Origin: Isoetes taiwanensis
Lineage: Eukaryota; Streptophyta; Lycopodiopsida; Isoetales; Isoetaceae
NCBI GenBank assembly: GCA_021234155.1
Contig: JAJEKV010000051.1
Coordinates: forward strand, 9,568,105-9,632,104
Reading direction: 5' to 3'
Length of the DNA: 64,000 bases
The position numbers and the translations under genes are program-made. The notes below the pieces were generated by a model that worked only from the letters and a program-made list of their open reading frames with translations, was not told the origin of the DNA and did no database searches. This document shows positions 10,230-22,738 of this stretch, in pieces. Each line of letters opens with the position of its first letter. Positions within the stretch are counted from its first letter, which is position 1.

Positions 10230-12485
10230 GGAGCATCATTGTAAATCACTTTGTTATGAAGCTTCTTACTCTTGGACGTATTCCTATGCAACAATGGGAT
10301 GAGCGATTGGTGCAATTATATGATCATTCTGGGAATCTTAATTCTATGCCTCCTTTGGTAGATAATATTCTTTAATTCACAAAGGAAGAAGTCAAAGAAG
10401 TTTGTGACATCTATCCAATGGCAAATCTCCTGATCTTCAAGGTTTGTAAGCAGATTTGCCACTATTGCTTGCAATCATCACTGCTCTTTTAATCAAGCTT
10501 TGCAAGAAAGATTGCCAGAAACTTGGGCTATCAATAAGATCGTACCAATTCACAAAGCATGTAATAAGAATGACCCTTCCAATTATCGCATGATCATAGT
10601 CCATATTTTCCAAGTTCTTGGCCAGTATTACTGAGAAGCAGTTGACATCATGGGCTGAACATACTGGCGTACGTGTTGTAGGATAGGCAGGCTTTCGTCT
10701 AGGCCATTCTATGATAGACCATATTTTCACATTGTGCATGCTTATTGAACATAGTCGAAGCTTGAAACAAGACCTCTATATATGCTTTATGGATTTTACT
10801 TCTGCTTTTGATACAATACCTCACGAGCTTCTTTGGCAGCACTTGCAAGCACTTAGTTCTACAAGACCTTCAAAATACAGTTTATCGGCTCTATGGAAGG
10901 GTCTTTGCGAACTTTCCAGCATTGGGTACCCAAATCACTAGCAATATTGGAGTACGTCAGGGTTGCCCTCTATCTGCTACACTCTTTGGCTTGTACATTG
11001 ATCAATTGGAAGAATGGCTTGATCACCATGGTGGCGAAGGCCCACATTTAGCACACTATATCATCAGGCAACTTACGTATGTTGATGATGTTTCACTTAT
11101 GACACATACCGCTGCTAGTATGCAATAATATTTACATGCTTTGTAGAGAACACAGACCTGTATGTTACTCTCTAAAAGACCAAGCCCTTGGTAGTTCAAT
11201 CTTCTCGGCATACTATTCCGACTTTGCACTATAATAGCCACAAAGTTGTTGTAGATAGCTACAAGTATCTTGGTGTAGAGTTCTGTAAGAACACACTTTG
11301 GGAACAGTGTATCATCAAGCGTGTGTGCTGGCTGGAGAGTACTCTATTCAATGCAAAACAATTGTTTTCGCCCAGAGATTCATGATTGGTCACAGAAAGC
11401 CCACTTGTTTCGGGCTTTGGTAGAACCTGTTTTACTGTATAGTTCTGAAGTATGGGGGCCTGCCATTAGTACTAGTGCTTGGGAGAGCTTGGAACGGGTG
11501 CAAAATTCCTTTCTCACTTACAGTCTAGGAGTCGAAACTACGGTGCTCTATGCTATTCTTTTACAAGAGACAGGTTTTTGGGCTCTTCAATATTCTGCCA
11601 TGAAGCGCCATCTCCACTATATCAGCAAGGTGCATCACATGGATGATGATAGGTACCCTCTTCTCGCGCTTGCCATGGTTGAATCTCTCTAGCGAACGCT
11701 ACTAGAAAGAGAATTGTGATGCATGGTTCACCCCCTGGTCTGTGCAACCGGAACATTGCATGATGCTTGCTAGTTTTGATCATGAGCTTTTGCAACAATA
11801 TCTCGATGGTCGTTTTTCTCAGAAAATGTGGGATGCAGTTACCTTAGCCCAAGTTAAAACAGGTCATTATCATGCACATATAAATCCCACTTTGGCACTA
11901 GAACCACAAGCTTATTTGCTTGTTTCCTTGTCTAGGAAAAAGTTTGTAGTTATTGCATGAATTCACACAGGGTTCCACAAGCTACAAATTGAGACAAGTA
12001 GATGGGAGCGACCACAATTGCCATGAGAAGCGAGATTATGTGCATTTTGCCAGTTACAGGTTATTGAAAATGAAAGCCATACTCTGCTAAGATGTCCTGC
12101 TCTTGAGATGGTCAGGAATCGTTATTTGACTTTAGCATTCCATTCCAAGCTCGTACAACTTCTCAAAGTCCCATCTGTGCATGAATTGGCATTATACATA
12201 CTTGAGATTCTCGATGAGCGTCTTCAATTACTGAGCCCTCAATCGTCATCGTCGCCTACTTATCTTTTCTTCTTGCTTATATAGTATCGTTGAAAAGCTT
12301 CTTTTCTTCAAAGGTTTTTCCCTTGAAATGCTTTCGAGGCAGGGGTTTTTCAATCCTAGTTGTAATGGTTGTACTAGGCCATTGTATGGGTCCCATGGCC
12401 TCTCGATCTTTGTGGACGTTAAACAAATCTATCCTATCCTATCCTATCCTATCCTACCCTACCCTACCCTACCCTATCCTATTCT
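10230..12485 (+). mobile_element. LINE, 5'-truncated, with pentanucleotide tail
   Basis: Non-LTR reverse transcriptase remains in several frames. The finger region reads LPETWAINKIVPIHKA, followed by FMDFTSAFDTIPHELLW (motif A, 10790-10840), RQGCPLSATLFGLYIDQ (motif B), LTYVDDVSL (catalytic YxDD box, about 11080) and YKYLGVEF. The thumb-like part is LFRALVEPVLLYSSEVWGP. A C-terminal cysteine/histidine knuckle (NESHTLLRCPALEM) lies near 12070-12110. The 3' untranslated part ends with GGGTCCCATGG...GTGGACGTTAAA and then a TATCC-type microsatellite at 12427-12480. The endonuclease domain is absent. Many stops and shifts make it inactive. Confidence 0.88.
12427..12480 (+). repeat. (TATCC)n microsatellite tail of the LINE
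   Basis: A run of CTATC units grading into CTACC. It sits exactly where other members of this LINE family (12838-13083 and 46196-48165) carry a different simple repeat, so it acts as the element's 3' tail in place of poly(A). Confidence 0.8.
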
Positions 12486-12489
12486 GTTC

Positions 12490-12775
12490 TTCCCATATAT
12501 TTTACAATATATCTTTGATCTCTAGGAATAATATGTCCCCATCTACCCACTTCCATATCTAAATGCTGTGAACTAAGTCGAATCCTGCAAATATCATGTC
12601 TTTTTTGAATAGAAATATTTTTCCTCGGGTGCCCTGCCAACCTTGTATCAAATCTATAAAAAACGATCTGATATAACACGCTACTCCTCTATTCCCTGTA
12701 TATCCATCTTTAAATCTTTTATTATAAATTGAATAAATCATATCAAGGCCTTCAATGTCAGACAAAGCATATAAT
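12490..12775 (-). mobile_element. LINE relic, zinc-binding C-terminal part
   Basis: The minus-strand translation contains YSIYNKRFKDGYTGN and then, in another frame, KNISIQKRHDICRIRLSS with HLDMEVGRWGHI and PRDQRY. This pattern is typical of the end of plant LINE polymerases ahead of the RT zinc-binding motif. A related fragment occurs at 54330-54560. It lies between two copies of the microsatellite-tailed LINE on the opposite strand. Confidence 0.6.
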
Positions 12776-12837
12776 CATGTTCTTTTGCTTTCACAAAACG
12801 AATATCATCAACATTATCTAGAATTGTCTAGAGGTTC

Positions 12838-13083
12838 TAGATAAGCGTCTTCAATTACTGAGCCTTCAGTAGTCATCATCGCCTACTTATATCTTCTTCT
12901 TGCTTGTCTAGCATCATCATTACTGCAAAGGTCTTTCCCTTGAAAACCTTTCGAGGCAGGGTTCTTTTCTAGTAGTAATAGTTGTACTAGGCCATTGTAT
13001 GGGTCCCATGTCCTCTTGGTCTAAGTGGACGTTAAAAAATCTATTCTATATTCTATTCTATTCTATTCTATTCTATTCTTGTA
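12838..13083 (+). mobile_element. 3'-end copy of the LINE with (TATTC)n tail
   Basis: About 245 bp match the last part of the LINE at 10230-12485. The shared parts are the CGTCTTCAATTACTGAGCC segment, the CCTTTCGAGGCAGGG segment and the GGCCATTGTATGGGTCCCATG segment. It ends in TATTC units at about 13041-13080 instead of TATCC. This is a severely 5'-truncated insertion, as expected from incomplete target-primed reverse transcription. Confidence 0.85.
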
Positions 13084-14423
13084 TTTCAGTGGTTTTTTTA
13101 TTTAGACTCGTCTAAAACTTATGTATTTGCTTGTCTTTGCAGGAATTTTGTACAGGCATCTATCATGCTGGAATCTGATGGATCTTGGGCTGCTAAGTTT
13201 CAAGCTATGGCCATCGGGTTCAAGCTTTGGTAAAGTTTGCTTTGCTACGGCAGTATTCCTCTATTTTGCAAAGCCATACAAGCAGTATTCGTTTGTTTTT
13301 GCATGCAATCCATACAATAGTATTCCTCTGCCCCTTTTTCTTTCTTGACCATGCAAGCCATATTGCAGGAGGATTTGATCTTAAGATCTGCCTGGCACAA
13401 ACCCGGATTTGGATTCAGCATCATCCACTACAAAGGGGATGGTTCAATCCGTTAATTGGATTCCAATTTTTCTTCCTTAGCTCCAAGGCTTTCTACGGCA
13501 AACTATAGCACCTGCATTGTATCCACGTTTAAGCATAGCTCCTCGCTGGTTTCTTCCCTTTCTTCTCTAATCAGTCTTGTCTAAAGAAACAGAGATCCTG
13601 TGAACAGAGTATTATTAACCGATTGGGAACCGGAGATGCAGAATTGTAGACCCAAAGACCATTTTGCAATGGAGAGAAATGCCACGTGGCACGTCTATAT
13701 TAACACACACCCAAAAATGGCGACCCAAGTACTAAAACATACAACAATAGTTATTGCTATTTCTTAGGGAAATATTTCTTATGGATATTTAGAAATAGAA
13801 CTATATTATTGCAAAAATAGCAAGTAATGTCGAATATGCTAATATTTGCTCTTTTAATGTTGCAAACAGCAAAGAATGCCTAGAATATGCATATCATAGT
13901 TACTCGTGTTTGGTAATATGTGCTCTTTTTATGATTTCTTGATACGTCACCTCCTTTCCACACATTCACGATGTTTTCTTTATATATTATTTTATTGCTT
14001 GCTAGATATAACTCTTTGTTGAAGACTTCAAAAATGGGGAAAATAATATAAACTTCAAGGGGGAACAACACCACCCATAAGTATAGTGAGTGTTTGAGTG
14101 TTGGTTGGTTCACTTTATATGGTGTTGGGTTGAAGCCCCCACGACGACACTTGTCTCGTTGATATACTAGTTGTTCCCCATTATTGCTCTTTTTATTTTT
14201 AAAAGGTCGTACTTTACTTCTCGTATTCATTTGCTTCTGACCCAAAAATGTTAAAACACATTAAACATCCATTGCATTGTCAAACAATCATACGGGGCGA
14301 TTTTCTAATATATCAATTACCAATGTTCTACTTGGATGATACATGAGATTGAGCATGAAGTCTAATTCATAATTTAAGGACACATGCAAATGGTATGAGG
14401 CGTCCAAGTGAAGATAATGACCA
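13084..14423. other. Intergenic upstream of the glucanase
   Basis: No gene is supported. A pyrimidine run ending TTTGCAG at about 13127-13140 is followed by a 29-codon open frame (VQASIMLESDGSWAAKFQA). It looks exon-like but I do not recognise it. The stretch near 13640-13740 contains GCCACGTGGCACG, a G-box core, with no gene beside it. Confidence 0.4.
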
Positions 14424-14434
14424 TATAAAATAAA
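14424..14434 (+). promoter_or_regulatory. Candidate TATA box of the glucanase gene
   Basis: TATAAAATAAA lies 65 bp before the start codon at 14489, a plausible plant core-promoter distance. Confidence 0.45.
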
Positions 14435-14488
14435 TGTCACTCCATATGTATTGTAGTCTTGTTTGAGCACTCACACACACGTGTGTAC

Positions 14489-15576
14489 ATGGCCATCTTT
14501 TCTAGTTTTGGAGTAGTTATATTTTTGCTTGCCATAGCAACAGGTTTAGCTACTAACTTTGTTCTAGATGCTTTTGAATATTGTTGTACCTTGTTTTATA
14601 CTAAGTTTGTTATACAGATGCTCAAATTGGTGTTAATTATGGGCGAGTGGCTAATAATCTACCATATCCAAGTCGAGTTGTTAGTTTGATCCAAACATTG
14701 GACATCAACATGGTAAAGATTTTTGATGCAAATTCTGAAGTGCTAACAGCATTCAAATATAGCGGAATCAAGCTTGCAATCATGGTGACTAATCAAGAAT
14801 TATATGGAGTGGCTAATGATATATACACAGCTTATAATTGGGTAGAAAAGAATGTGTTGCCATATTATACTTCAATAAACATCAACTGTGTGATAGTGGC
14901 AAACGAGATTTTATCAGATAGTAGCAATAAAGATGCTTGGAGTCAGTTAGTCCCAGCCATGAGGAATATAAAAAGAGCTCTAGTAGCCAATGGTTTGGGT
15001 CATATCTGGGTCACGACAGCTGTGGCAATGGATGCTCTTTCAGTCTCGTATCCTCCTTCCTCTGGACAATTTAGAAGCGATATAGCTTCCACCATCATGA
15101 CTCCAATTCTGCAATTCTTGTCAGAAAGTAATTCCCCTTTCTTTGCTAATGCTTATCCCTATTTTGCTTGGGCCACAAATACTGGAAAAATCTCTATCGA
15201 ATATGCTACATTTGGAAGCTCGACGGTTGTTGTTCAAGATGGACAATATGGGTACAAGAATTTGTTTGATGCAATGGTTGATTCCATTTATGCAGCTATG
15301 GAAAGGTTGGGGTACTATAATGTGAACATCGTTATAAGTGAAACTGGATGGCCTACACAAGGTGGTTATGGCACAAATCCACAAAATGCAGCTTTATATA
15401 ACCAAGGATTGGTAAATAAAATCCTACGCCAAGAGGGAACTCCTAGAAGACCATATACACTTATACCTACATATATTTTTGGCCTATTCAATGAGAACGA
15501 AAAGTCAAGTACATTAGAACAACACTGGGGGCTTCTAAATTATAATGGATCTAAGGTTTATGACATACATATATGA
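14489..15576 (+). CDS. Glucan endo-1,3-beta-glucosidase, GH17
   Basis: Exon 1 is 14489-14543, a 74-bp GT-AG intron is 14544-14617, and exon 2 is 14618-15576, giving 337 aa. Residues 1-18 form a hydrophobic signal peptide (MAIFSSFGVVIFLLAIAT). The mature protein starts DAQIGVNYGRVANNLP, the canonical GH17 opening, and the intron position within the signal-peptide region is also typical of the family. The acid/base glutamate is E115 in VIVANEIL and the nucleophile is E260 in VISETGWP. The C-terminal block is IFGLFNENEKSS...WGLLNYNGSKVYDI. There is no CBM43 domain, so this is a short secreted or vacuolar form like PR-2 enzymes. It hydrolyses 1,3-beta-glucans (callose, fungal walls). The reading frame is intact and stands alone among repeats. 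The substrate is inferred from the family. Confidence 0.93.
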
Positions 15577-18012
15577 GAAGGATCAGAAGAAAAGTTATGG
15601 TGTACTGCTAAGTCAAATATAGGGCTTGCGTAGTTGCAAAAGCTATGGATCGGACATGTCCAACAATTTATTGCTAAAAAGGAAAAAACTTTATTGTGCA
15701 TGCAAACAAGTGTGAAGTGATTGGTGTATTATGTCACCCCCCATCAATATTGACAAATTTAAAACTTATACAATGTTTGTTCTTTTATAAAACATGCCTG
15801 AACACAAATCTCAGGCTGATTTAACTAACTAAGAGATGAGATCAGTTCAAATAAGGTGGCCACAAGAGAACATGATATCAAAATGCATGAGATTGAGATG
15901 CACTTGAGGGAATGTATATTCATTTTGAGAGTAAGGCATGAAATTATTCATGATAGAAGATAGCACATACAACCAAATCATTGATACACTTAATGCGAAA
16001 CAAGCAACATAGATGCCTGTTGTGACACGATGCATGTTGGTGAGATCCTGTATAATGATAGTGATCTTATGAACTTTTTGATTATTATCATTGTTTCCTT
16101 GTGCTAAGCATGTCATTAATGGAAATAGCATATTTGACCTCACTATTTGAAGTATGGTGCTCAATTAAAGAACCCCCACACTTAATGTTGTACATTATAC
16201 GATGTACATTCTTCATATGAAGATATTAATAAGCATGATATCTCCATTGTTGACGGTTGTAAAAGGTTATTGTACAAAATGCTATAGATATACTTTTTTC
16301 ATCAGTATTCTAATGATTGAAATTATGGAGAACGAGAAGCTGAGTGATTCTATTTCTATAGAGCATCTCAAATGCCATCAATTCGAGCCATCGGATCGTC
16401 ATTCTGAGGAGGGACGAGCACTATATATGTGTTATCATTTCAGTTCGACAATTATTGGCGTCTTCTCACAAGAGCATTCCTTATTGCCCTTTGGTTCCCC
16501 CCTTTGATCCTCTTCCTCCTCATCTCCCTCGCCTTTTTTGGCCCTTATTACCATACTCTTTGATCCTCTTCCTCCTAATTTCTCTCGCCTGTTCAATGCT
16601 ACATTCTTTGACGAGGGGGTGAGATCAGCGCTCCTCTTTTTTGCTTTTGCTGCACTGCATCATAGCCTTGATATGGACGAAAATGTTCATCCTGCGTTCG
16701 AGAGGAGAAGGGAGAGCAGGGATATGCTACAGCGGCAGGAATTCTTCGTTTGGAGATTCAAAATTCTTACTCATGGACAAATGGTATAGAATTCCATATA
16801 AAATGGCTGCCAGGATCGGCCTTGCCCAGTGGACCTAATGGCATTTCTAAATCACGCCTCCGTGCACCATAGCAGGGTCCAACAAATCTCAAAAGTAAAG
16901 AAATTCTAGAAGTTTGTCCACGACGAAAGATCCTACAATGCATTTGGATTCAATTTTTGGGCTCCAGAGCCACTGAAAATGAGACTAAAATGAGCGGAAA
17001 CGAAAACCCAAATTTGATGAGCAGAGTTAGGATTCTTCAAATCTTGCAGTGGTGCCCATTGCATGGTTTTGGGCAATGGATTTGAGCAAAACTACTTTTG
17101 CTCTGTAAGCTAGGAACTGAATAGTTTTATTTTGTTTGGAAAGAGGTGCGGGTAGAAATTGAAGAACAACCATGACCAGAAAGAAGGGGACATATGCGGG
17201 TATCTTCATGCCATAGCCAGAGCTCAACACCATCGGATTCATTCTGCCGCCACTATCTCAACATTTGTAAGTTTTGATACTATCTGAGAATGGAGTCGCC
17301 CGTTGCGAGATACAGATGATGGAACACGATATTTCATATGATGTCTCTAAACTTCTAAATTTTTAGATATCTAAGGAAAAGTTTATTGCAAGGGCTCCAG
17401 ATGTTGAAATCCTGGCAATTGTTCAAACTCTCAAATTTCCATTTGTAAATGTCAATTTTGCAGCAAAACTCTTAAATTTGAGATGCTCAGAAGATATCCA
17501 AAGGAAATTAAAACTAGAAATTAGGTGCCGGTCAAACCCAATGGAGCAGAAAAGATTCACAAAAACAAATTTTTCCTCTGCTGCCTCTTCCATTTATAAA
17601 TATTTAATTATTTGTTTATTTGCAGTTATCCATGCAATTATCGATGCTGAAGGCATTAATAATGCAAAACCATTTGCATCCCTTAATAGGGTGCTCAAGA
17701 GTTGGAATGGTTATTCAAACATTGTGACGCTCCTGGAACCTATACAATGTTCCCATCGTATAATACGAGAAATTCTCCTCCCATGGCAACTCAATCACCA
17801 GGGAAAGGCCCTCCGTCTAACTCAAGCCACTTGAAATGGGCAAGTGTCTGAATGAAGGGCACGAAGGTGTCATTCGTTCCACGCTTTGCATGGGAAATCC
17901 TATAGAGCAGAAGCATACATACATGTTAGCACCAAGCAACAATATACAAAGTAATAGGCCACCACGAGGGGTGACCCATCCATTAACAAGACGACATCAC
18001 ATAAGACTAATA
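15577..18012. other. Intergenic, unsupported ORFs only
   Basis: A 105-codon minus-strand ORF at 15847-16164 has hydrophobic stretches. A 71-codon minus ORF at 17027-17242 has an N-terminal membrane-like segment (PAYVPFFLVMVVLQFLPAP). Neither is recognised and neither has supporting splice or family evidence. Confidence 0.35.
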
Positions 18013-18150
18013 CAGGGATGGGTTCAATATTGTATACGTTTTATATGCAATACGTATTATTTGAAAGTTATGGCACAAATTTAAAGTATAATACGTCAAA
18101 AATACGGCAAAAAACATTTTCGGCACCAAAAAAATTTGCATAAGGGAAAC

Positions 18151-18370
18151 TTCAGTTTCGCTTAATTTCGTGTAAGCGAGAAGTTTTGCTTACGCGAAGT
18201 TTAAAAATTTTCGCCTAAGCGAAACTTCAAGTTTGCTTATGCGAAAATGGTTTCGCGTAAGAGAAACTGAAGTTTCGCTTACGCAAAAATTTTTGAACCG
18301 CGCGTAAGCGAACGCGAAAATGTTTTCGCGTAAGCGAAATTGAAGTTTCGCTTACGCGAAAATTTGCGAA
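18151..18370. repeat. Array of short palindromes (TTTCGCTTACGCGAAA type)
   Basis: At least nine variants of one near-palindromic 16-mer lie within 220 bp, in alternating orientation and separated by short AT spacers, for example at about 18187, 18210, 18250, 18273, 18323 and 18344. The motif reads almost the same on both strands (TTTCGCGTAAGCGAAA). It lies 450-650 bp upstream of the hAT transposase frame, where transposase-binding subterminal repeats would be expected. Its function is inferred. Confidence 0.75.
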
Positions 18371-18821
18371 GAGATTTAGGGCATTTTGTTAAGGAAAAAA
18401 TGTTTTTGCACCACTGTTTGGTCTGTTTTAAGTAGGTGTAATATTATATATAAGGAAAACGTGTTTAGCCTTAGAATTCACGTCGAACATTGACTACCAG
18501 ATTGAGTCAACATACTCCTTGGAAAACGGTCAGCCTTTGAGGTGTGGGTTTTGTGTTCGGGGCCTGATGCCGGAATATGTGAAGTGAGATTTCTTCTTTG
18601 CAGGGTTTTCTGACCTTGGGTTCCTATCCTATTCCTTAGAGACCTATAGGTTCTTGTCCTTCCCTCCTTACGCTCGAACGCAATGTCGATGTAACATATG
18701 CGTAGTGAGCTTGCTCCTTCGCACATATACACGTCGGCCTTTAGTACGGACGATTAAGAAGCCTTTAGAATAGCAGAGCAGAGATAGTAATTTTAGATAG
18801 CAGCAGGAATGACAGCTGGTC

Positions 18822-20974
18822 ATGCATCTACATCAGGCGCGCGACGTCGGTGGTCGTGCATCATCATCTAGGGATGCGGGGTCTACGCGTGGTCATGGCA
18901 GGGCCACGGGGGTTGCAGCACGTGGAAGAAGTGTATGTCGAAGTACTGGTGGTCGAAGGAGAGGTCCAGAGTGGAGATTTGTGAAGGAATTGGGTCAGAA
19001 TGAGTGGCAATGTGTGTTTTGTGGGTACGTGTCAATAAATGGATCTGCAACAAGAATTCGAGCTCATATTTTATGGGACACTAAAATTGGGGTGCAAACT
19101 TGTACTGCATCTGCCGTCCTACGACAAGATGCAATTGAAGTGTTGTCTCGGAAAAAGAACGTCAACGAAAAAACACAGCCAAGGGATAGTCAAGAACCGT
19201 GTCAAGCAGAAGAGGTCAATTACACCACCCCTCCTGCAGCGCCGATGTACCAACCAGAGGGTGGACTAGGGTCAATAGGTATAAGCACGTGCGAAAAAAG
19301 AATGGCAGAGACAATTGAAATAGTGGAAAGACAGACTAAGCAACAGAGGGTTGACCAGTGTTTAACATCACAGCAACTGAAGAAGACACAATTGAAGGTT
19401 GTAGAGGCATTTTTATATGTTGGATTGTCTCTACATATCTTGGAACACAAAGCAAATGAAAGAAGCCTTCCAAGATGTTGCCAAAGCGGGGCCGGGTTTC
19501 AGGTTGCCTTCATACAAGCATACCAATAACACGAGAAAATGGTCGAGAATGTGGAGATGAAGTTCATGTTACTGAAGCTAGACCGGTTTCACTAGTGACT
19601 GATGGTTGGAGCAATGTAAACAAAGACCACCTTATAAACTTCATGATCGTGTATCCAGGGGGTGAAGTATTTTTGAAACTAACCAGGTGACATGAGATTG
19701 GATTTTTCAGAAAACAAAGGCTGTGATAGAGAGTTTTGGACCGAAGAGAATATTTTAGGTTTTAATGGATAACGAGTCTAATTGTGAGTTAGCGGATGAA
19801 TTGTTGGAGTCCGAATTTCCAGGATTGCATGCCACCAGCTGCCAATGCCATTACCTAAACTTGTTGCTCAAGGATTGGTTCTCACAGCACACTTGGTTCA
19901 AAGATCCCATTCAAAAAGAGCGTCGTCTTGTGAAGTTCATCACAAAAAAGGCGGCAATTTATGCCATATACAAGTCATTGAGTCAGAAGACCCTAGCACT
20001 CATAAACTCTGGCCAGACCCAATTTGGTTCCAATTACATTTGTCTTGAAAGAGTGCTTAGGTGTCGTGATTGGATTATCTCCACCTTCAATCATACAGAC
20101 TTCTTTAAATGGGATGCATCCAAACACTGGCAGCAAGCCGCTGCCCTTCGAGAAATGCTTGGGCGGGAGACGTTTTGGAAAAGCATACAGAATGTTGTGA
20201 GGTGCATGCAAACTATTTGGCATGCCATCAAAACCCTTGATTCTTTGAAAGCAAGCACTGGTAAGGTCTGGAGGTGTTGGCACTCGATTCAATCATTCCT
20301 AGAACGTGACGGGCCCAATGTGCCCTTTGACAATGCCAAGCGCACAACACTGCACAAGGGCTTCATTGTACGATGGAAGAAGTCGTACAATGACCTTCAT
20401 GGCGCCGCACATGCATTAGACCCGCACAACTATGATATGGACCAACATACAGATAAGGAAATTATGGGTTTGTTGAAGAAGGTTGCAAAACTGTACTTTT
20501 AACAGCTCAGACTACAAGCTTTCCATTGCCAAGTTAACCGAGTACCAAAACTTGAGTGGAAGGTGGGTAGATGAAGAGCTTCACGACGTGTTGCAGAGTC
20601 ATAAGAAGAAGCCCAATATGGAATTCTATGCATGGTGGCAAGCCCACGAACAAGTTATTGATATATCATAGGCCCTTGCAATGACTATCCTCTCCTTGGT
20701 ATCCTCCAATAGTGCAAGTGAGAGGAATTGGAGTGCCTATAAGTACATACACAGTGTCACACAAAATTGCCTGCTGCATAAGAAGGCTGACAAACTTGTA
20801 TATAATTTCTCAAACTGGCGGCTCTTGAATCGCAACAGTGGTGCAGCCGCAGTCGATAAGCTACAATTTCATTTCATGGATGCAGATTCCGAAGTGGAAG
20901 AGGACATCTCCGAAGACAGTGAGGACGAGCTACTTGCAGTAAATGTCGCTAACCATGTTGACGAAGACATTTAG
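18822..20974 (+). pseudogene. hAT transposase, BED-DUF659-dimerisation type, broken
   Basis: The 18822-19529 frame is arginine/glycine rich at its start, then carries a BED-like finger (WQCVFCGYVSINGSATRIRAHI). The frame then shifts to LVTDGWSNVNKDHLINFMIV (DUF659, about 19590-19660). It shifts again to VMDNESNCELADELLE and ATSCQCHYLNLLLKDW (19765-20502). It shifts once more to the segment ending at 20671, where an in-frame TAG precedes ILSLVSSNSASERNWSAYKYIHS, the hAT dimerisation core (20681-20974). In a working protein this would be a nuclear DNA-binding cut-and-paste transposase. At least three frameshifts and one stop rule out a product. Domesticated relatives exist, but the damage argues against that here. 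Confidence 0.85.
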
Positions 20975-21501
20975 CGTACCCATTTTGTCGACACCGAAGA
21001 TGATTTAGACCAAAACATGTTCTCGGACGAGTCAGACGACGGTGAAGATACTGAGGAGGAGTCTGATACAGAAAGGATAGGTCCAAGTAATACCGGAGTT
21101 TCGTTTGAGGACTTAACTGTGCGTGATCCAGCGGACGCTCCAATGCCAATTACCCTGATAAACAGACAAAGTGTCAGAAGAAACACATCTCGAGGACGTT
21201 GTAGTAAGGGAAAGGGCCATAGGAGGTTGAACCTAGGCCAGTAGGCAGAAGAGGATGGAACCCCCGACGATGAAACTGATGAAGATGGTGCTGCCTAGAA
21301 ACATGATGAAATGAGTATCTTCAAGCTATTGTAACCGTGGATAAGGATAATAAAAAAGTAAAGTTTTTCGTTATAAGTTTTTGTCGTTTTAATAATTTGT
21401 TATCGTGTTTCATGTTTCATGTACAATAGTTTTTGTTGTTTTAACAATTTGTCACCGTGTTACATGTCTCATGTATAATATATGTATTGTATATGTAACT
21501 C

Positions 21502-21990
21502 GGGTTCAACATTCAACCTAAGCGCTTTGAGAATCTTCTACTGATCATTACTATCACCTCAGTCGACCTAAGTACCTTGAGAACTCTCCATGGATCAGAA
21601 TCGTCTTGACTTCTATTGCTGCTTACCCCTTTGCATGCCACAGAATCTTGCTGATGAGAAGTAATCTACGCATGCCAAGGGGCCAAACAGCCATAGCCCA
21701 GTTGAGATGAATCTGATCCAGAGGAGGATTCACAAGATATATTATCCATGTGATATTTGGATTCAACATTTGACCTAAGTGCACCATCACCTCAGTCGAT
21801 CGTAGTGCCATGAGAACCCTCGTTGGGTCAGGACCCTCTTGACTTCCTTTTCTGCTTGCCCCTTTGCATGCCACAGAATTTTCTGATGAGAAGTAATCTA
21901 CACATGCCAAGAGGCCAAACAACCACAGACCAGTCGAGAGGATTCTGACCTGGAGGAGGAGTTACAAGATACACGATCCACTATTGATGA
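21502..21990. repeat. Tandem duplication, about 255-bp unit
   Basis: Units at about 21502-21757 and 21758-21990 share, among others, the phrases TTCAACATT, CACCTCAGTCGA, CCCCTTTGCATGCCACAGAAT and GATGAGAAGTAATCTAC. The first unit also has an internal repeat of about 62 bp (CCTAAG...TTGAGAA). Confidence 0.8.
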
Positions 21991-22738
21991 TTATGATGTA
22001 CTCTGGTTAAGAAAGGTCCACAAGGCCCCCAATCAACCCCCAATCAATTGTATTGTCCCGCATAGTGGCGTATATCATGCAAAAGCCATCCGCTGCATCA
22101 AGGAACATCAAAGTGAAAGCATCGCGCATTCCCAAATCTTGTTTTTGAACAATGAACTTAGAATGTAACTAAGTTACATTGCCCCAAAAAGGCGGGAAAA
22201 GAAAGATTGGGAAGTCTCGATGCTTTTACTCATCAAGCACATGAATTCTGATAAACCCTTCCACGCTTGGGCCACTAACCCCAATGGCATCTGTCTCTCT
22301 ATATTAGTCTCTTCCTTTTTTTCAGTAACTCGTCTCATCATCCTCTCATGAACTTGAAGCCACAGTATCGCAAGCAACCACTAGGCTATATCATCGATGG
22401 CCACAATAAAATAAAGTACTCAAAAATCTTATTACCTCTCCTTGTACAATCTATCACGATGCCGAAGGGGACACGTCCTCTAATTTCAAGCCACATTGCT
22501 GCTCGAGGTTCTCCATCAATAGGAGTTAGGATATTCCATGATTTGGCACCTAACAACCACTATACGGGTGGACAAAGCTCAGGCACCACTTTGGTTTGGT
22601 GGTCTTCTTTAAAGGAGATGAAATCCAAAGGGATTTACTCGTACAGAATAATTGAACTTCACCCTGAAGGCAAACGTGATTGCTTGGAAAGAGAAACCCT
22701 TGTAACCAATACTCTAAACTCCTGGTATTGTTCCATGA
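21991..22738. other. Intergenic with unsupported ORF
   Basis: A 135-codon plus-strand ORF covers 22348-22755 but has no recognisable motif. Nothing else is seen. Confidence 0.3.

Larger units (their letters stand above)
18013..21300 (+). mobile_element. hAT-type DNA transposon remnant
   Basis: The transposase gene runs from about 18822 to 20974 with the parts of the plant hAT/DUF659 group in order: BED-type zinc finger, DUF659, a cysteine/histidine core and the C-terminal dimerisation region. The left boundary is suggested only by CAGGGATGG at 18013, which resembles hAT termini. I could not find the matching right terminal repeat or an 8-bp target duplication, so both limits are provisional. 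The tail after 20880 encodes a very acidic stretch (EEDISEDSEDELL). Confidence 0.7.

Noticed and set aside
12328-12562. ORFs rich in YPILSYP repeats
   Set aside because: They are translations of the microsatellite tail of the LINE.
15847-16164. 105-codon minus-strand ORF as a membrane protein gene
   Set aside because: Hydrophobic stretches are common in AT-rich sequence; no family motif or splice context.
17478-17834. 118-codon ORF as a gene
   Set aside because: Low-information composition and no motif; it may be chance.
18822-20974. Domesticated hAT-derived host gene
   Set aside because: Three or more frameshifts and an in-frame stop rule out a conserved product.
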